A stretch of DNA of 64,000 nucleotides from Acidithiobacillus acidisediminis (GCF_023277115.1 NZ_JALQCS010000001.1:1544001-1608000), one strand, 5' to 3'. Positions 17,605 to 36,048 are shown, counted from the stretch's first letter. The notes: generated by a model from the sequence alone, not told the origin. Program-made: numbers and translations.

Positions 17605-18729
17605 ATGCCATGGAGTGATCCGGGCGGGAACGGTAATCAAGGCGGAAAAAACGGGGGCCAAGGTCCTTGGGGTCAGCGTCCGAAAGGCGCAGCGTGGAAC
17701 ATCGAGAAAATTACCAAAGAACTGCGCAAACTAGGAAGCAAGTTTTCGTCGGCTCCGGGCTCGGGTCCACGACGCAAAATTCCTTTCCTCCGCTGGCTAC
17801 CGTTGGTCGTCGTTGCGGTACTGATTGCCATTTGGTTGCTCTCCGGGTTTTACGATGTCGGTGCTGGTCAGGAGGGTGTGGTCTTGCGCTTTGGTCGAGT
17901 GATCGCCACCGTGCCTCCTGGAAGTCATTATCATTGGCCTGCGCCCATTGAATCGGTGCAGATGGTGGATGTTGGTCGTAGCCGTCGCTTGGTTCTGGGC
18001 TATGGGGATTCCGGCGAGGCGCTCAGTCCGGGACGTATCCTCACCAGCAACGGTGAGATCGTCGATGTGCGCTATGCCGCAGACTACCGCATCGAGCATC
18101 CGCGTGCCTTTCTCTTCGCCAACAGCAATCCGCAGCAGTATCTGGCTTTCGTACTCAGTGCTGAACTGCGCCAGGTAACTAGTGGCATGAGCTCGCAGCA
18201 ATTGCTCACCGCCGCCCATGCGCCGTTAGAGCAGCAGTTGCTGCAGAGGGCGCAGGATTTGTTGGCCAACAGTGATAGTGGCATCGCCCTGCAATCGGTA
18301 CGAATCATTGAGCTTGCGCATCCGAAGGCGCTCGATGCCGATTACGAGAAAATTGCCAAAGCTCACAAAGAAGCGGAAGAGCAAGCCGAGCAGGTCAAGG
18401 CGGATGGCAGCAAGACCTTGTTAGCTGCCAAGGCGGAGGCAGAAAAAATGCGCAATCAAGCCAATGTGCAAGCGGAAGAACTGCTGGGCAAGGCGCGGGG
18501 TGATGCAGCCCGCTTTGATGCCGTCTATCAGGCCTACCAACGCGACCCACAGGTGAGCAGTAAGCAAATGTATTTGCAGGCGATGCAGGACATTCTCGAC
18601 AAGGCAGGCAAAATCGTGGTGGCGGACGGGCAGGGCGCCCAGGTGTCAGTCCATGTGACAGCGCCTTCACACCCAGCGCCAGAGACTAAGTCGAGCGCTC
18701 CCACGGCGAGTGGAGACCAGAAATCATGA
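17605..18729 (+). CDS. hflK: FtsH protease modulator HflK
   Basis: Stomatin/prohibitin-family protein that forms the HflKC complex around FtsH in the inner membrane. The 374 residues have the typical Gly/Asn-rich head (MPWSDPGGNGNQGGKN), one membrane helix (LPLVVVAVLIAIWLLSGFY) and the SPFH domain (GQEGVVLRFGRV), followed by an Ala/Glu-rich coiled coil (KAHKEAEEQAEQVKADG). The ATG at 17605 has AAGGAG upstream. It overlaps hflC by 4 bases. Confidence 0.95.
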   Translation: MPWSDPGGNGNQGGKNGGQGPWGQRPKGAAWNIEKITKELRKLGSKFSSAPGSGPRRKIPFLRWLPLVVVAVLIAIWLLSGFYDVGAGQEGVVLRFGRVIATVPPGSHYHWPAPIESVQMVDVGRSRRLVLGYGDSGEALSPGRILTSNGEIVDVRYAADYRIEHPRAFLFANSNPQQYLAFVLSAELRQVTSGMSSQQLLTAAHAPLEQQLLQRAQDLLANSDSGIALQSVRIIELAHPKALDADYEKIAKAHKEAEEQAEQVKADGSKTLLAAKAEAEKMRNQANVQAEELLGKARGDAARFDAVYQAYQRDPQVSSKQMYLQAMQDILDKAGKIVVADGQGAQVSVHVTAPSHPAPETKSSAPTASGDQKS

Positions 18730-19600
18730 AACCCATTTCTTGGAGCTGGCTCGTCCTGCTGCTGGTTCTGGTGCTTTATCTGTTATCCGCCAGTTTTTAC
18801 GAACTGCGTCCAGGGCAGAGCGCTGTGGTTCTCAGTGCTGGTCATGTGAGTGCCGTGCGATCGCAACCCGGTTTGTACATGCATTGGCCCTTCCTGCAGT
18901 CGGTGCAAGTCATTGATACGCGTCGGCGCAGCCAGAGCACGAAGGCGGTTACGATTACGCCGAGCAATGGACCAAGCCAGCAACTCGATTGCTTCGTGCA
19001 GTGGCATGTCAATGATGCCGAAAGATTTTATCAGCGTGGTTTGAATACCGCTCTGGCAGAAAGTCAGGTCAGTGACGTGGTTCAGGCTGCGCTGACTCGG
19101 ATTGTCGAGGACAATTCTGGCGTTGCGCCGAGTCTGACGGTGCTGAGCAATTGGCAGCGGCAGTTGCGCGATCGGGTCGGCAAAAGCTTACAACGCGATG
19201 GAATCTCATTAGACGACTTACATTTTCTGGAAATCGGGCTGACTGCTGATGCGCAGCAGGAGGTGTACAAGAAAATGCGTGCCGATTTGCAAACGCAGAT
19301 CGCAGCGGCCCAGCTGGCGGGGAAGGAGCAGATCGATCAGATCAAAAGTTCCACCGAAAAGGAGCGCCAGCAAATATTGAGTCAAGCCTATACCTCGTCG
19401 CAGCAAAGCCTGGGTCAGGCGCAGGCAGAGGCAGCCAAGATCTACGCCGATGCCTACGGGAAAGATCCGCGCTTCTATGCGTTTTACCGCAGCCTCGAGG
19501 TGCTGCGTCACAGTGCCAAGGCGGGTGACGTCTGGGTGCTGCCCGCCGATTCTCCGCTGCTTCGCTATCTACGTGATGGCGTGCAAGGGGCCGGCAAGCC

Positions 19601-19604
<4 letters not shown>
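18726..19604 (+). CDS. hflC: FtsH protease modulator HflC
   Basis: Partner of HflK, 292 residues. It has an N-terminal membrane helix (WLVLLLVLVLYLLSASFY), an SPFH domain starting LRPGQSAVVLSAG and a C-terminal coiled coil (EAAKIYADAYGKDPRFYAFYRSL, characteristic of HflC). Coupled to hflK by ATGA overlap and to hisZ likewise. Confidence 0.95.
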
Positions 19605-22124
<2,520 letters not shown>

Positions 22125-22186
22125 GCCGATGGGTTTGGTCCTTTTGCTGAATAGTGTTCAACATGAGCAGCGTTTTTCCCTGGCGC

Positions 22187-22243
22187 TGTCATCAAAATGT
22201 CATAAAAATGTCGCACTATTGTCATGGTTTTAGGTCATACTAT
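22187..22243 (+). promoter_or_regulatory. Four-unit Pho box array and -10 upstream of olsB-olsA
   Basis: TGTCAT (22187), TGTCAT (22198), TGTCGC (22209) and TGTCAT (22220) stand at exact 11-bp intervals. A -10-like TACTAT lies at 22238-22243, about 12 bases past the last unit. The layout is the same as the pst promoter. The downstream gene starts at 22278. Confidence 0.88.
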
Positions 22244-22277
22244 TATTTCCTACAACCCGTCACAGGGAGATTGAAGG

Positions 22278-23054
22278 ATGCTCAATACGCAAGCTCAGAA
22301 AAGTATGGGACGTAACACCGGGAAAGGGGAGCGCTCACTGCGCTTGTACCTTGCCCGCCATCAGGACGAGGTGGAGGCCGCGCAACGCCTACGCTACAGA
22401 GTGTTCAGCGCTGAGTTCGGGGCACAGCTCAGCGGCCCACCAGGAATCGATCAGGATGAATATGATCCCTTTTGTGAGCACTTGATTGTCGAAGATGAGG
22501 TGCGGCAGGAGGTCGTTGGTACCTATCGATTGTTTCTTCCGGAGCAGGTAGCCAATGTGGGCCGCTACTATGCGCAGACCGAATTCGATCTTTCTCGACC
22601 GTTAGCGCTTGGCTCTCGGGTCATGGAATTAGGCCGCTCCTGTGTTCATCCGGATTATCGCCAGGGAGCGGTGATTGTCCTACTGTGGTCTGGTCTGGCC
22701 GAGGCCATGAGTATGTGGGATATCGACCATCTCATGGGTTGCGCTAGCGTACACAGCACAGACGGTCCCGCCTTGGGTGCGTTATACCGGTCGTTGGCAG
22801 AGCAGATGGTTCCGGTGGAGCAACGCGTCTTTCCCTTGCGGACGGTACCCGCTTTTGATGTGACAGCGCAGGTTGAGCCGGTAGAGTTGCCGAGTCTCCT
22901 CAAAGGCTACCTGCGGGCGGGGGTGCGACTAGGTGGGGAGCCGTACTGGGACCCGCAGTTCCATTGTGCGGACTTCTTTGTCTGGTGTGACTCTCGCCTC
23001 ATTACCTCCCGCTACCAACAGCGCTTTCTGGATCCTGTAGCACAAGGCAAATGA
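22278..23054 (+). CDS. olsB: Ornithine-acyl-ACP N-acyltransferase-like protein (OlsB family)
   Basis: A 258-residue GNAT-fold acyltransferase of the OlsB/hemolysin-like family. OlsB transfers a 3-hydroxyacyl chain to the alpha-amino group of ornithine, giving lyso-ornithine lipid. Family features seen: RLRYRVFSAEFG, GTYRLFLPEQ, MELGRSCVHPDYRQGAVIVLLW and HLMGCASVHSTDG. The ATG follows GGGAG by 8 bases. It is coupled to an OlsA-like gene (ATGA overlap) and sits under a Pho box array, exactly the context expected for phosphorus-free membrane lipid made under phosphate limitation. An alternative is another N-acyltransferase of the same superfamily. Confidence 0.8.
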   Translation: MLNTQAQKSMGRNTGKGERSLRLYLARHQDEVEAAQRLRYRVFSAEFGAQLSGPPGIDQDEYDPFCEHLIVEDEVRQEVVGTYRLFLPEQVANVGRYYAQTEFDLSRPLALGSRVMELGRSCVHPDYRQGAVIVLLWSGLAEAMSMWDIDHLMGCASVHSTDGPALGALYRSLAEQMVPVEQRVFPLRTVPAFDVTAQVEPVELPSLLKGYLRAGVRLGGEPYWDPQFHCADFFVWCDSRLITSRYQQRFLDPVAQGK

Positions 23055-23971
23055 AGTTCCGTCGACGACGACAAAATTCTCCCGCCCACGCGCAATTGAT
23101 CCCGTATCCCAGCGACCGCATTCTGCGGCGCAGTCGATCCCGCGCATACCGGCGCCTGTGGCGAGTCCCCGCCCTCGCCCTGCACTTGGCGATCGCTTTT
23201 CCTCTGAGCTGGTGGTACTACGGTCGCCATCAAACCATAGACGCACGGTCGCTTGCGGTTTTTCGCTGGTGGTGTGGTGTTGCCTTGCGCATCCTGGGGA
23301 TCCGCCTGCGGGTAGCCGGTACGTTGCCGCAAGCACCGGTGATGCTGGCGGCCAATCATGTCTCCTATCTCGACATTCTCGCCTTGGCCGCGTTGTCTCC
23401 GGGCCAGTTCGTGGCGAAGAAAGAAATGGCAGCGTGGCCTCTCTTCGGTCGCTTGGCAGGCCGGCTAGGGACTTTTTTTATTGATCGGAACGACGCTCGA
23501 GCGAGCCAGCGCGTGCTCAAGAATGCTGCGGAAGTGTTGCGCGATGGGCGGATTCTCACCATCTTCCCGGAAGGAACTACCAGCGATGGTAATGATGTCG
23601 GGGAATTTTTTGCCGCCCCCTTTGAGACTGCGGTCAATGCGCAAAGTAAGGTGATGCCCGTTACCCTGCGCTACGAGGACCTCTTACGGCCCGGCCACGC
23701 CGACCGTCTCTGCCCCTTTATCGGCGAAGATACCCTCGCCGGGCATCTATGGCGCCTCACTGCCTCCGCACCCCTCACATTACGGGTGCATTTTGGTACA
23801 GCGCTGTCTCCAGAGCTGGGTCGGCGAGAACTCGCCAAAGAGACTCAGCGTTTGATCCGCGAAGCATTGCGACGAATGGAAGAGGGCGCGGAAATTACCT
23901 ATCTCGACCCCGCCCGCCACCGCTTACGCTCTGCCTGGGAGGCTTGGCGCCAACGCAGTCAGTCACATTGA
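23051..23971 (+). CDS. olsA: Lyso-ornithine lipid O-acyltransferase-like protein (PlsC/OlsA family)
   Basis: A 306-residue membrane-bound acyltransferase of the PlsC superfamily. Block I is NHVSYLD (His103, Asp108), block III is FPEGTTSDG (Phe172 onward), and block II around FIDRNDARAS is visible. A hydrophobic N-terminal segment (ALHLAIAFPLSWWYY) would anchor it. OlsA adds the second acyl chain to lyso-ornithine lipid; sequence alone cannot exclude 1-acylglycerol-3-phosphate activity. The coupled OlsB-like gene and shared Pho promoter favour OlsA. Confidence 0.78.
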   Translation: MKFRRRRQNSPAHAQLIPYPSDRILRRSRSRAYRRLWRVPALALHLAIAFPLSWWYYGRHQTIDARSLAVFRWWCGVALRILGIRLRVAGTLPQAPVMLAANHVSYLDILALAALSPGQFVAKKEMAAWPLFGRLAGRLGTFFIDRNDARASQRVLKNAAEVLRDGRILTIFPEGTTSDGNDVGEFFAAPFETAVNAQSKVMPVTLRYEDLLRPGHADRLCPFIGEDTLAGHLWRLTASAPLTLRVHFGTALSPELGRRELAKETQRLIREALRRMEEGAEITYLDPARHRLRSAWEAWRQRSQSH

Positions 23972-23983
23972 TCAGCGATCGGG

Positions 23984-30908
<6,925 letters not shown>

Positions 30909-30990
30909 GTTCTCACCATCGGCCGGTAACCACCCCTCCGCCCAATGGCGAAAGGGCTCCTATTATAAGCTGCTGATGCGGGAGAAACCA

Positions 30991-31010
30991 AGGGCAGCCT
31001 CGTCCAACTG
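30991..31010. repeat. Left copy of the target-site duplication of the insertion sequence
   Basis: AGGGCAGCCTCGTCCAACTG here recurs at 32442-32461, directly flanking the element. 17 bases lie outside the element in both copies; the remaining A and TG coincide with the element's own terminal bases. Confidence 0.85.
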
Positions 31011-32442
31011 TTAGCCCCAAGCAGTAATGTCCCCTTTGTCCAATTCTAGAATGTCCCCTTTTGCGTTGTGGGGGCGGCATGGGCGAGGAGTACAACACGA
31101 TGAGCTATCGAGAGATGGATCGACTGGAGTTGCTGCAGGCTCTGATGGGTAAGCAGCTCCGGCAACGGGAGGTCGCCGAGCGGCTGAGTCTGAGCGTGCG
31201 CCAGGTCAAACGCCTTGTCGCACGGTATCGGGCCGAAGGGGCCGCCGGGCTGGTGTCCCGGCAGCGCGGCAAGCGGCCCAACAACCGGATTTTGGACTCG
31301 GTCCGTGAATCCGCCATCCAGTTGGTGCAGACGCACTACGCAGACTTTGGGCCAACGCTGGCTCGGGAGAAATTGGAAGAACGACATGGCTATCAGCTCT
31401 CTACGGAGACGTTGCGCCAGTGGATGATGGCCGAAGGTCTGTGGGTGGCGAAGCGGCGCAAGGCGGCCCGTATCCACCAACGACGGCCCCGACGCCCTTA
31501 TCTCGGTGAACTGGTACAGATCGACGGCTCGCCCCACGACTGGTTCGAGGAGCGTGGCCCCCGCTGTACCCTCATCGTCTTCATAGACGATGCTACTAGC
31601 CGCCTGATGGCTTTGCATTTCGTACCAGCCGAGACTACCCAAGCGTATATGGAGACGCTGCGAGCGTACCTGAAAGCGCATGGTCGCCCGGTAGCCCTGT
31701 ACTCCGACAAGCACAGCATCTTTCGCGTCAATCACCCCGATCAGGAGGGAGTACCCACCCAGTTCACTCGCGCCCTGCAGACCTTGGATATCCAAGCCAT
31801 CCACGCCAACAGCCCGCAAGCAAAGGGGCGGGTCGAACGGGCCAATCAGACTCTACAAGATCGCCTGGTCAAGGAGCTACGCCTGCAGGGCATCTCCGAT
31901 CTGGAGGCTGCCAACGCCTTCCTGCCGGAGTTCCTGGCCGATTACAACCGGCGCTTTGCTGTCTCCCCGCAACATCCCCAGGATGCGCATCGTCCCGTAC
32001 TGCACAACCCAGAAGAATTGTCCCTGATCTTCTGCCTGCAGCACACCCGCAAGCTCTCCAAAAACCTGAGTTTTCGCTTCCAGAACCGCGAATACCAACT
32101 CACGAATTACAGCAGTGGCTACCGCCTACGCGGTGCCAGTGTAACCGTCTGCCAAGCCTTCGACAGCAGCATTACCTTGCTGTATCAGGGACAGCCCCTA
32201 ACCTACCGGATCCTCGCCGAGGGTGAGCCCCCCATCCCCTTGGACGATGAGAAAAGCCTGCACTTACGTATTGAGCAAGCTGTGAAGGAGCAGGCCCAAC
32301 GGAGCCACTGGAAACCCGCGCCCGACCATCCCTGGCGACGATACCCTCAGTCTAAGCCCGCTCACACATCCACCCCCTGAACTCCCTCCAAGGGGACATT
32401 CCTGTCTTGCTCAAAAGGGGACATTCCTGCTTTGGGTTGACA
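31009..32442 (+). mobile_element. Complete insertion sequence, ISNCY/IS1202-like, about 1.43 kb
   Basis: The element runs from TGT to ACA. The outer inverted repeats (TGTTAGCCCCAAGCAG on the left against TGTCAACCCAAAGCAG read inward from the right) continue into AATGTCCCCTTT on both ends. The AATGTCCCCTTT motif is present twice at each end: 31026 and 31050 on the left, and inverted at 32390-32400 and 32412-32425 on the right. One transposase gene fills the inside. A 17-20 bp target duplication flanks it, unusually long but in keeping with IS1202-type elements (from memory). Intact gene, ends and duplication suggest a recent insertion. Confidence 0.85.
31100..32380 (+). CDS. DDE transposase of the ISNCY/IS1202-like family
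   Basis: A 426-residue transposase. It has an N-terminal HTH (QREVAERLSLSVRQVKRLVARY), a second basic HTH and an rve-type catalytic core. The acidic residues lie in LVQIDGSPHDWF, ALYSDKHSIF and KGRVERANQTLQDRLVKEL, a D-D-E arrangement. A C-terminal beta-rich domain follows (SFRFQNREYQLT). GAGGAG stands 9 bases before the ATG at 31100; in-frame upstream starts at 31079 and 31061 add little. No frameshift is visible, so it is probably active. Confidence 0.9.
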   Translation: MSYREMDRLELLQALMGKQLRQREVAERLSLSVRQVKRLVARYRAEGAAGLVSRQRGKRPNNRILDSVRESAIQLVQTHYADFGPTLAREKLEERHGYQLSTETLRQWMMAEGLWVAKRRKAARIHQRRPRRPYLGELVQIDGSPHDWFEERGPRCTLIVFIDDATSRLMALHFVPAETTQAYMETLRAYLKAHGRPVALYSDKHSIFRVNHPDQEGVPTQFTRALQTLDIQAIHANSPQAKGRVERANQTLQDRLVKELRLQGISDLEAANAFLPEFLADYNRRFAVSPQHPQDAHRPVLHNPEELSLIFCLQHTRKLSKNLSFRFQNREYQLTNYSSGYRLRGASVTVCQAFDSSITLLYQGQPLTYRILAEGEPPIPLDDEKSLHLRIEQAVKEQAQRSHWKPAPDHPWRRYPQSKPAHTSTP

Positions 32443-32915
32443 GGGCAGCCTCGTCCAACTGAGCAAATCCGTACGGGATGGTGTATACCGTCACCACATC
32501 ATCACGTCAGAGGTTGTCATTGAAGGAGGGTGGTGCACTTCCGTCAGCTGGGTGCTGATTTGCACGTTCCCGCTCGGGTCCGAGGGGTTCTCGGAACCTC
32601 TGCATGGATGCGCAGCTTAGGGCGGAAGGGCGGCTATCCAAAAGCCCCGCCAAGGCCGAAGCTGCCCCAAGGAACGGACAGCGCGGTGGACATCCAGCAG
32701 TCACAGGAAAGAAGGTTGCGCCGTAATTTCTCATCTTACCCGGTTTTGGCGCTTGCCTGGTGGTAGTGAAATCAGTAGGTTAGCTGGAGGCGAGCTGCGG
32801 TCCACGAGGCAAAAGAGTACATTTTGTCCTGATCTCCTAAAAATTGTCCTGCTCTACTCCGCCCACGATGCCGAACATAATGCGGCGTTGGTCTTGCGGA
32901 AGTATCTCCTGACGC
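32443..32915. other. Gene-free stretch after the IS, probable transposase debris
   Basis: It begins with the right target duplication (32442-32461). A plus-strand stretch near 32580-32760 translates to LGTSAWMRSLGRKGGYP and further broken text that resembles the end of a degraded transposase, but this is weak. At 32810-32826 the imperfect inverted repeat CAAAAGAGTACATTTTG is nearly identical to one at 37836-37852. No convincing gene is present. Confidence 0.4.
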
Positions 32916-33959
32916 TCACGAATGGCGATGGCGGTGGTGCACATCGGGAAAATGAACGTGGCTGTGAGTGATGGGCGCATGGCTATGCGGATGACGGTGA
33001 CGAGTGCCGGGGGCCACCGGGACGTCATGTTCGTGTTGATGATGGTCGTCATGCGCATGCCAGTGCTCATGGGAGAGTGGCTCGTGCGTGTGCACATGGG
33101 CATGTTGCTCGGTCAGATGCAGCCAGACGCCCAAGGCCATGAGGGCACCGGCCACCAGCAGCGGCCAGGTGATCGGTTCGCCCAGGGCCACGGCTAATAC
33201 CGCACCAATGAAGGGTGCCACGGAAAAATACGCACCCGTGCGCGCGGTACCCAAGTGACGCAAAGCAACAATAAAGAGGGCAAGACTGACGCCATAAGCC
33301 GCAAAACCGACCAGCATGGCCGCCGATACGTCTGGCAGACTGGGCCAATGAGCAACCCCCAGGGCAAAGGCCAAACCCAGATTGATCACCCCAGACACCA
33401 GGCCCTTGCCTGCCGCTATCCAGCTGGCGTCGGACAGTGACACCTTACGTGTCAGGTTGTTGTCCATCCCCCAGGCCAAGCAGGCGCCCAGCACCGCGAG
33501 GGCCGGCCAGACACCAGAAAAGCGTAGTTCCCCCGGCCAGCTCAAAATCACCGCACCGAGCATGATGGCCGCCATTCCCAGGGCGATGCGTCGGTCAAAG
33601 TTTTCGCGAAAGGCGAACCAGGCCAGCAGGGCGGTGAACATCCCTTCGGCATTGAGGAGCAACGACGCCCCCGTCGCCGGCATATGGCGCAAACCTAGCA
33701 ACAACAGTACGGGTGCAACGATGCCCCCGGATAGAATCGCGCCCGCCAGCCAAGGCCACTCCCCCGGAGCCAACCGCACCGGCTTAGCGTGGCGAAGACG
33801 GCGCACCAGGGTCAGGCCAAGCCCAGAGCCCAGATACAAGAGGCCGGCCAGCAGCAAGGGATCAAGATCAGTGAGCAGCAATTTTGCCAAGGGCGTACCA
33901 GCGCCAAAGAGTAATGCGGCCAACAGAGCGGCCACAACACCTGGTTGAGCGAGATGCAT
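32916..33959 (-). CDS. EamA/DMT-family permease with a long histidine-rich C-terminal tail
   Basis: A 347-residue inner-membrane protein with about ten helices in two EamA repeats (first GVVAALLAALLFGAGTPLAKLLL; second around LACLAWGMDNNLTRKVSLSD). After the last helix (LLVAGALMALGVWLHLTEQH) comes a tail of about 60 residues packed with His (HAHVHTHEPLSHEHWHAHDD and similar), which looks metal-binding. I place the start at the ATG giving MHLAQPGVVAALL; a longer reading to 34073 adds a non-conserved leader. The substrate is unknown; the tail suggests divalent metal handling or sensing. Confidence 0.8.
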   Translation of the reverse strand: MHLAQPGVVAALLAALLFGAGTPLAKLLLTDLDPLLLAGLLYLGSGLGLTLVRRLRHAKPVRLAPGEWPWLAGAILSGGIVAPVLLLLGLRHMPATGASLLLNAEGMFTALLAWFAFRENFDRRIALGMAAIMLGAVILSWPGELRFSGVWPALAVLGACLAWGMDNNLTRKVSLSDASWIAAGKGLVSGVINLGLAFALGVAHWPSLPDVSAAMLVGFAAYGVSLALFIVALRHLGTARTGAYFSVAPFIGAVLAVALGEPITWPLLVAGALMALGVWLHLTEQHAHVHTHEPLSHEHWHAHDDHHQHEHDVPVAPGTRHRHPHSHAPITHSHVHFPDVHHRHRHS

Positions 33960-34150
33960 CTTGGACACCGGCAAGTTCTCCGTGCTCACTGAGCGCAAAT
34001 GTGGGTGTTCGCACGACGTGCTCGAACTGAGCCATCTGAAGTGGGGGATTATAGGGTACCAGCGATAGCTCACCTATCGAATACCAAATTTACTCAGCAC
34101 CCAAAGCGGGTGCTGGCATAGAATTTGACCAAGGGACGACTATTTGAGTG

Positions 34151-34945
34151 CTAGCGTGCCTCTATATTTTGGGCCTGGTTGGGGTCATCTACTCCGGAAA
34201 TCATCAGGAAGCTGAGCAGCATCAAAATGACTAGCGCTAGCGATATGCTCACTGGACCCGTGCCAAGGCCAAGGCCTCCAAACCGTATCGGCTTGTCTGT
34301 CCAATCCGCGAATGAAGCTCCTAGCGGCCTAGTCAAGATATAGGCTATCCAGAAGGCCGCAATTTCATTAAGGTCAAACATGAAATATGCGACGACAGGA
34401 ATACCAAACAAAAGGACAAATAGTAGACCCGATCCGAGGTAGCCTAAATCCAGGCTCGATGCTGTCATGTCACCGGCGGCGGTGCCCAGGGCAAAGGTGG
34501 CTACGATGGTCGCCCAATAGAATGCCTCTCGCCGAGGTGTATGCACACTGTGAATGGAAAGTGTTTTTTCTTTACTTTTCCAGATGGCCAGAATCCCGAT
34601 CAAGGCAACCAGAAAAACGGATGTCGATATATCATAGGGAACGCCCAGAACGACATGGGTGACGTCCGCTATTTGGGTGCCGAAGATGCTCACCATGATG
34701 ACGGCGAACCAGTAATAATGTGCGGTGTATTGTTGACTCCGCATCTGAAGCCAGATAGCCGCCAAGAATAGCAAGCCGCAACCCACCACCGCCAGATATG
34801 GATTTGTGTGGAAAACAAGAAAATCTGATGTGGCTTCTCCCATGGCGGTGGTCAGGAGTTTTGCCATCCAGAAATATGCTGTGATTCTCGGTACTTTTAG
34901 CAATGGATGAGTTCTACTGGAGTGGGTAAGTGCGGTTGCAGTCAT
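34151..34945 (-). CDS. COG4705-like polytopic membrane protein
   Basis: A 264-residue protein with about eight helices. A motif recurs four times with a Gly and a later Asp inside the membrane: TTAMGEATSDF, GTQIADVTH, GTAAGDMTAS and RPLGASFADW. This is the pattern of an uncharacterised membrane-protein family (COG4705, from memory). The start is ATG at 34945 after a GGAA. The function is unknown; the repeated Gly/Asp helices suggest an ion path. Confidence 0.7.
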   Translation of the reverse strand: MTATALTHSSRTHPLLKVPRITAYFWMAKLLTTAMGEATSDFLVFHTNPYLAVVGCGLLFLAAIWLQMRSQQYTAHYYWFAVIMVSIFGTQIADVTHVVLGVPYDISTSVFLVALIGILAIWKSKEKTLSIHSVHTPRREAFYWATIVATFALGTAAGDMTASSLDLGYLGSGLLFVLLFGIPVVAYFMFDLNEIAAFWIAYILTRPLGASFADWTDKPIRFGGLGLGTGPVSISLALVILMLLSFLMISGVDDPNQAQNIEAR

Positions 34946-35075
34946 TGACGTTCCTTAACGAAATTGATGTTTGCCATACACAAGCGGACTTGTGGATAAC
35001 AGATAAGGCACGAAACGGTCAAATCTTAAAGTGGTTCGGTCGCTGACCCTGCACGTCAATCGCCGTGTAGGCGAT

Positions 35076-35330
35076 TTAAGGCCGATTCTGCTCGTTCTCG
35101 ATTCGCCATTCTTCAGCGGCAAGGAGGATGTAAAAGAATACCGCCAACGAAGCGCCAGATGTGAATACGGCACCTACTTGCGCCATGCTGGAGAAATTCA
35201 AACCAAATACGGAAAAAAGTGTTGCCCCACTAATCACCAGGATCATGAACAGCAACACCAAAAGAATATGATGGTGTGCAATCTGGTATTTCTTGGCGAG
35301 ACGGTGAATCGGGCGAACCAGAATCAGCAT
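35076..35330 (-). CDS. Small two-helix membrane protein, unknown
   Basis: An 84-residue protein (MLILVRPIHRLAKKY...) with two membrane helices, ILLVLLFMILVISGATLFSVF and VGAVFTSGASLAVFFYILLAA, and a charged C-terminus. GGAGGA lies 9 bases before the ATG at 35330; an upstream in-frame ATG at 35390 has no such site. It precedes the COG4705-like gene on the same strand. I do not recognise it. Confidence 0.5.
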   Translation of the reverse strand: MLILVRPIHRLAKKYQIAHHHILLVLLFMILVISGATLFSVFGLNFSSMAQVGAVFTSGASLAVFFYILLAAEEWRIENEQNRP

Positions 35331-35427
35331 GGCGCAACATCCTCCTATAGCAATCCGTTTATCGTACACATAAAAGGACCTGATTAGCAACGATCCTCAG
35401 CAGCCCCCCGGATAAGTCAGCAAGGCG

Positions 35428-35538
35428 GCGGCAAATGGCAGCGATTCCAGCTGGGCGAAGAAACACTGGAAGTCTTACCACGGTTATAAGTTCACCGTGA
35501 GCGTGGACCACAAGTGCAAGCTCACTCGGACCTGAGTC
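35428..35538 (+). pseudogene. Fragment of an IS5-family transposase
   Basis: The reading frame encodes SSWAKKHWKSYHGYK, then FTVSVDHKCKLTRT and an in-frame TGA, followed by VTETA. The pattern W-x-K-K-x-x-K-S-x-x-G-Y-K-x-x-V-x-V-D is a conserved stretch of IS5-type transposases. No ends and no flanking coding sequence survive. The rest of the 35331-35747 gap holds nothing I can identify. Confidence 0.55.
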
Positions 35539-35679
35539 ACCGAAACGGCCATGTTCCTCCTGATGAAACCCACAGGCTATCAGTTGGTCAATTTACACGC
35601 TGTTTTCCACCACACAGCTGAACGCCTTTTCCGTTCTGTTTAGAATATACAAATATTCACAAATATAAACGCAACCCGG

Positions 35680-35830
35680 CCATTGATTGCTACCTAACAA
35701 CAAGGCATATTCATAATCGCGAAGTATGGACGAACGGAGGAGTTTCCATGTCTGTTTCCGCTAGAAAAATCACTTTCCTCGCCTTTGGAATATTAGCTCT
35801 ATCTGGTTGTGCCGTTACCCCTTACGGCGG
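35680..35830 (+). repeat. Direct repeat copy A (promoter region plus lipoprotein signal)
   Basis: From GGCCATTGATTGCTACC through the ribosome site (CGGAGGAGTTTCC) and the first 27 or so codons of the 35748 gene, this stretch is closely repeated at about 36731-36880 ahead of the 36802 gene. It is one half of the duplication described in the findings. Confidence 0.8.
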
Positions 35831-35993
35831 ATATGGATATCACAGATACAATTGGCCACCTCCACCCCCGCCCGGTCAAGGTCCTGGTCAATACAATAAT
35901 GGCTACGGTAATCCTCCGCCTCCGCCTCCGCCTCCTGGTCAGTACAGCAATGGCTATGGTAACCCACCACCACCTCCACCTCCGGCGCCATAA
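35748..35993 (+). CDS. Small proline/glycine/tyrosine-rich lipoprotein
   Basis: An 81-residue lipoprotein with lipobox LSGC (Cys21) after a clear signal (FLAFGILAL). The mature part is low complexity: Tyr/Gly then alternating poly-Pro runs and GQYNNGYGNPP, GQYSNGYGNPP repeats. A strong GGAGGAG ribosome site precedes the ATG. No known family. The signal region is duplicated in the 36802 gene. A surface or matrix role is plausible but not shown. Confidence 0.7.
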   Translation: MSVSARKITFLAFGILALSGCAVTPYGGYGYHRYNWPPPPPPGQGPGQYNNGYGNPPPPPPPPGQYSNGYGNPPPPPPPAP

Positions 35994-36048
35994 TCAATAG
36001 TCCAAGGACCAGATCTGGTTTATAGGGTTTGAAATAACAGGAGATTCT

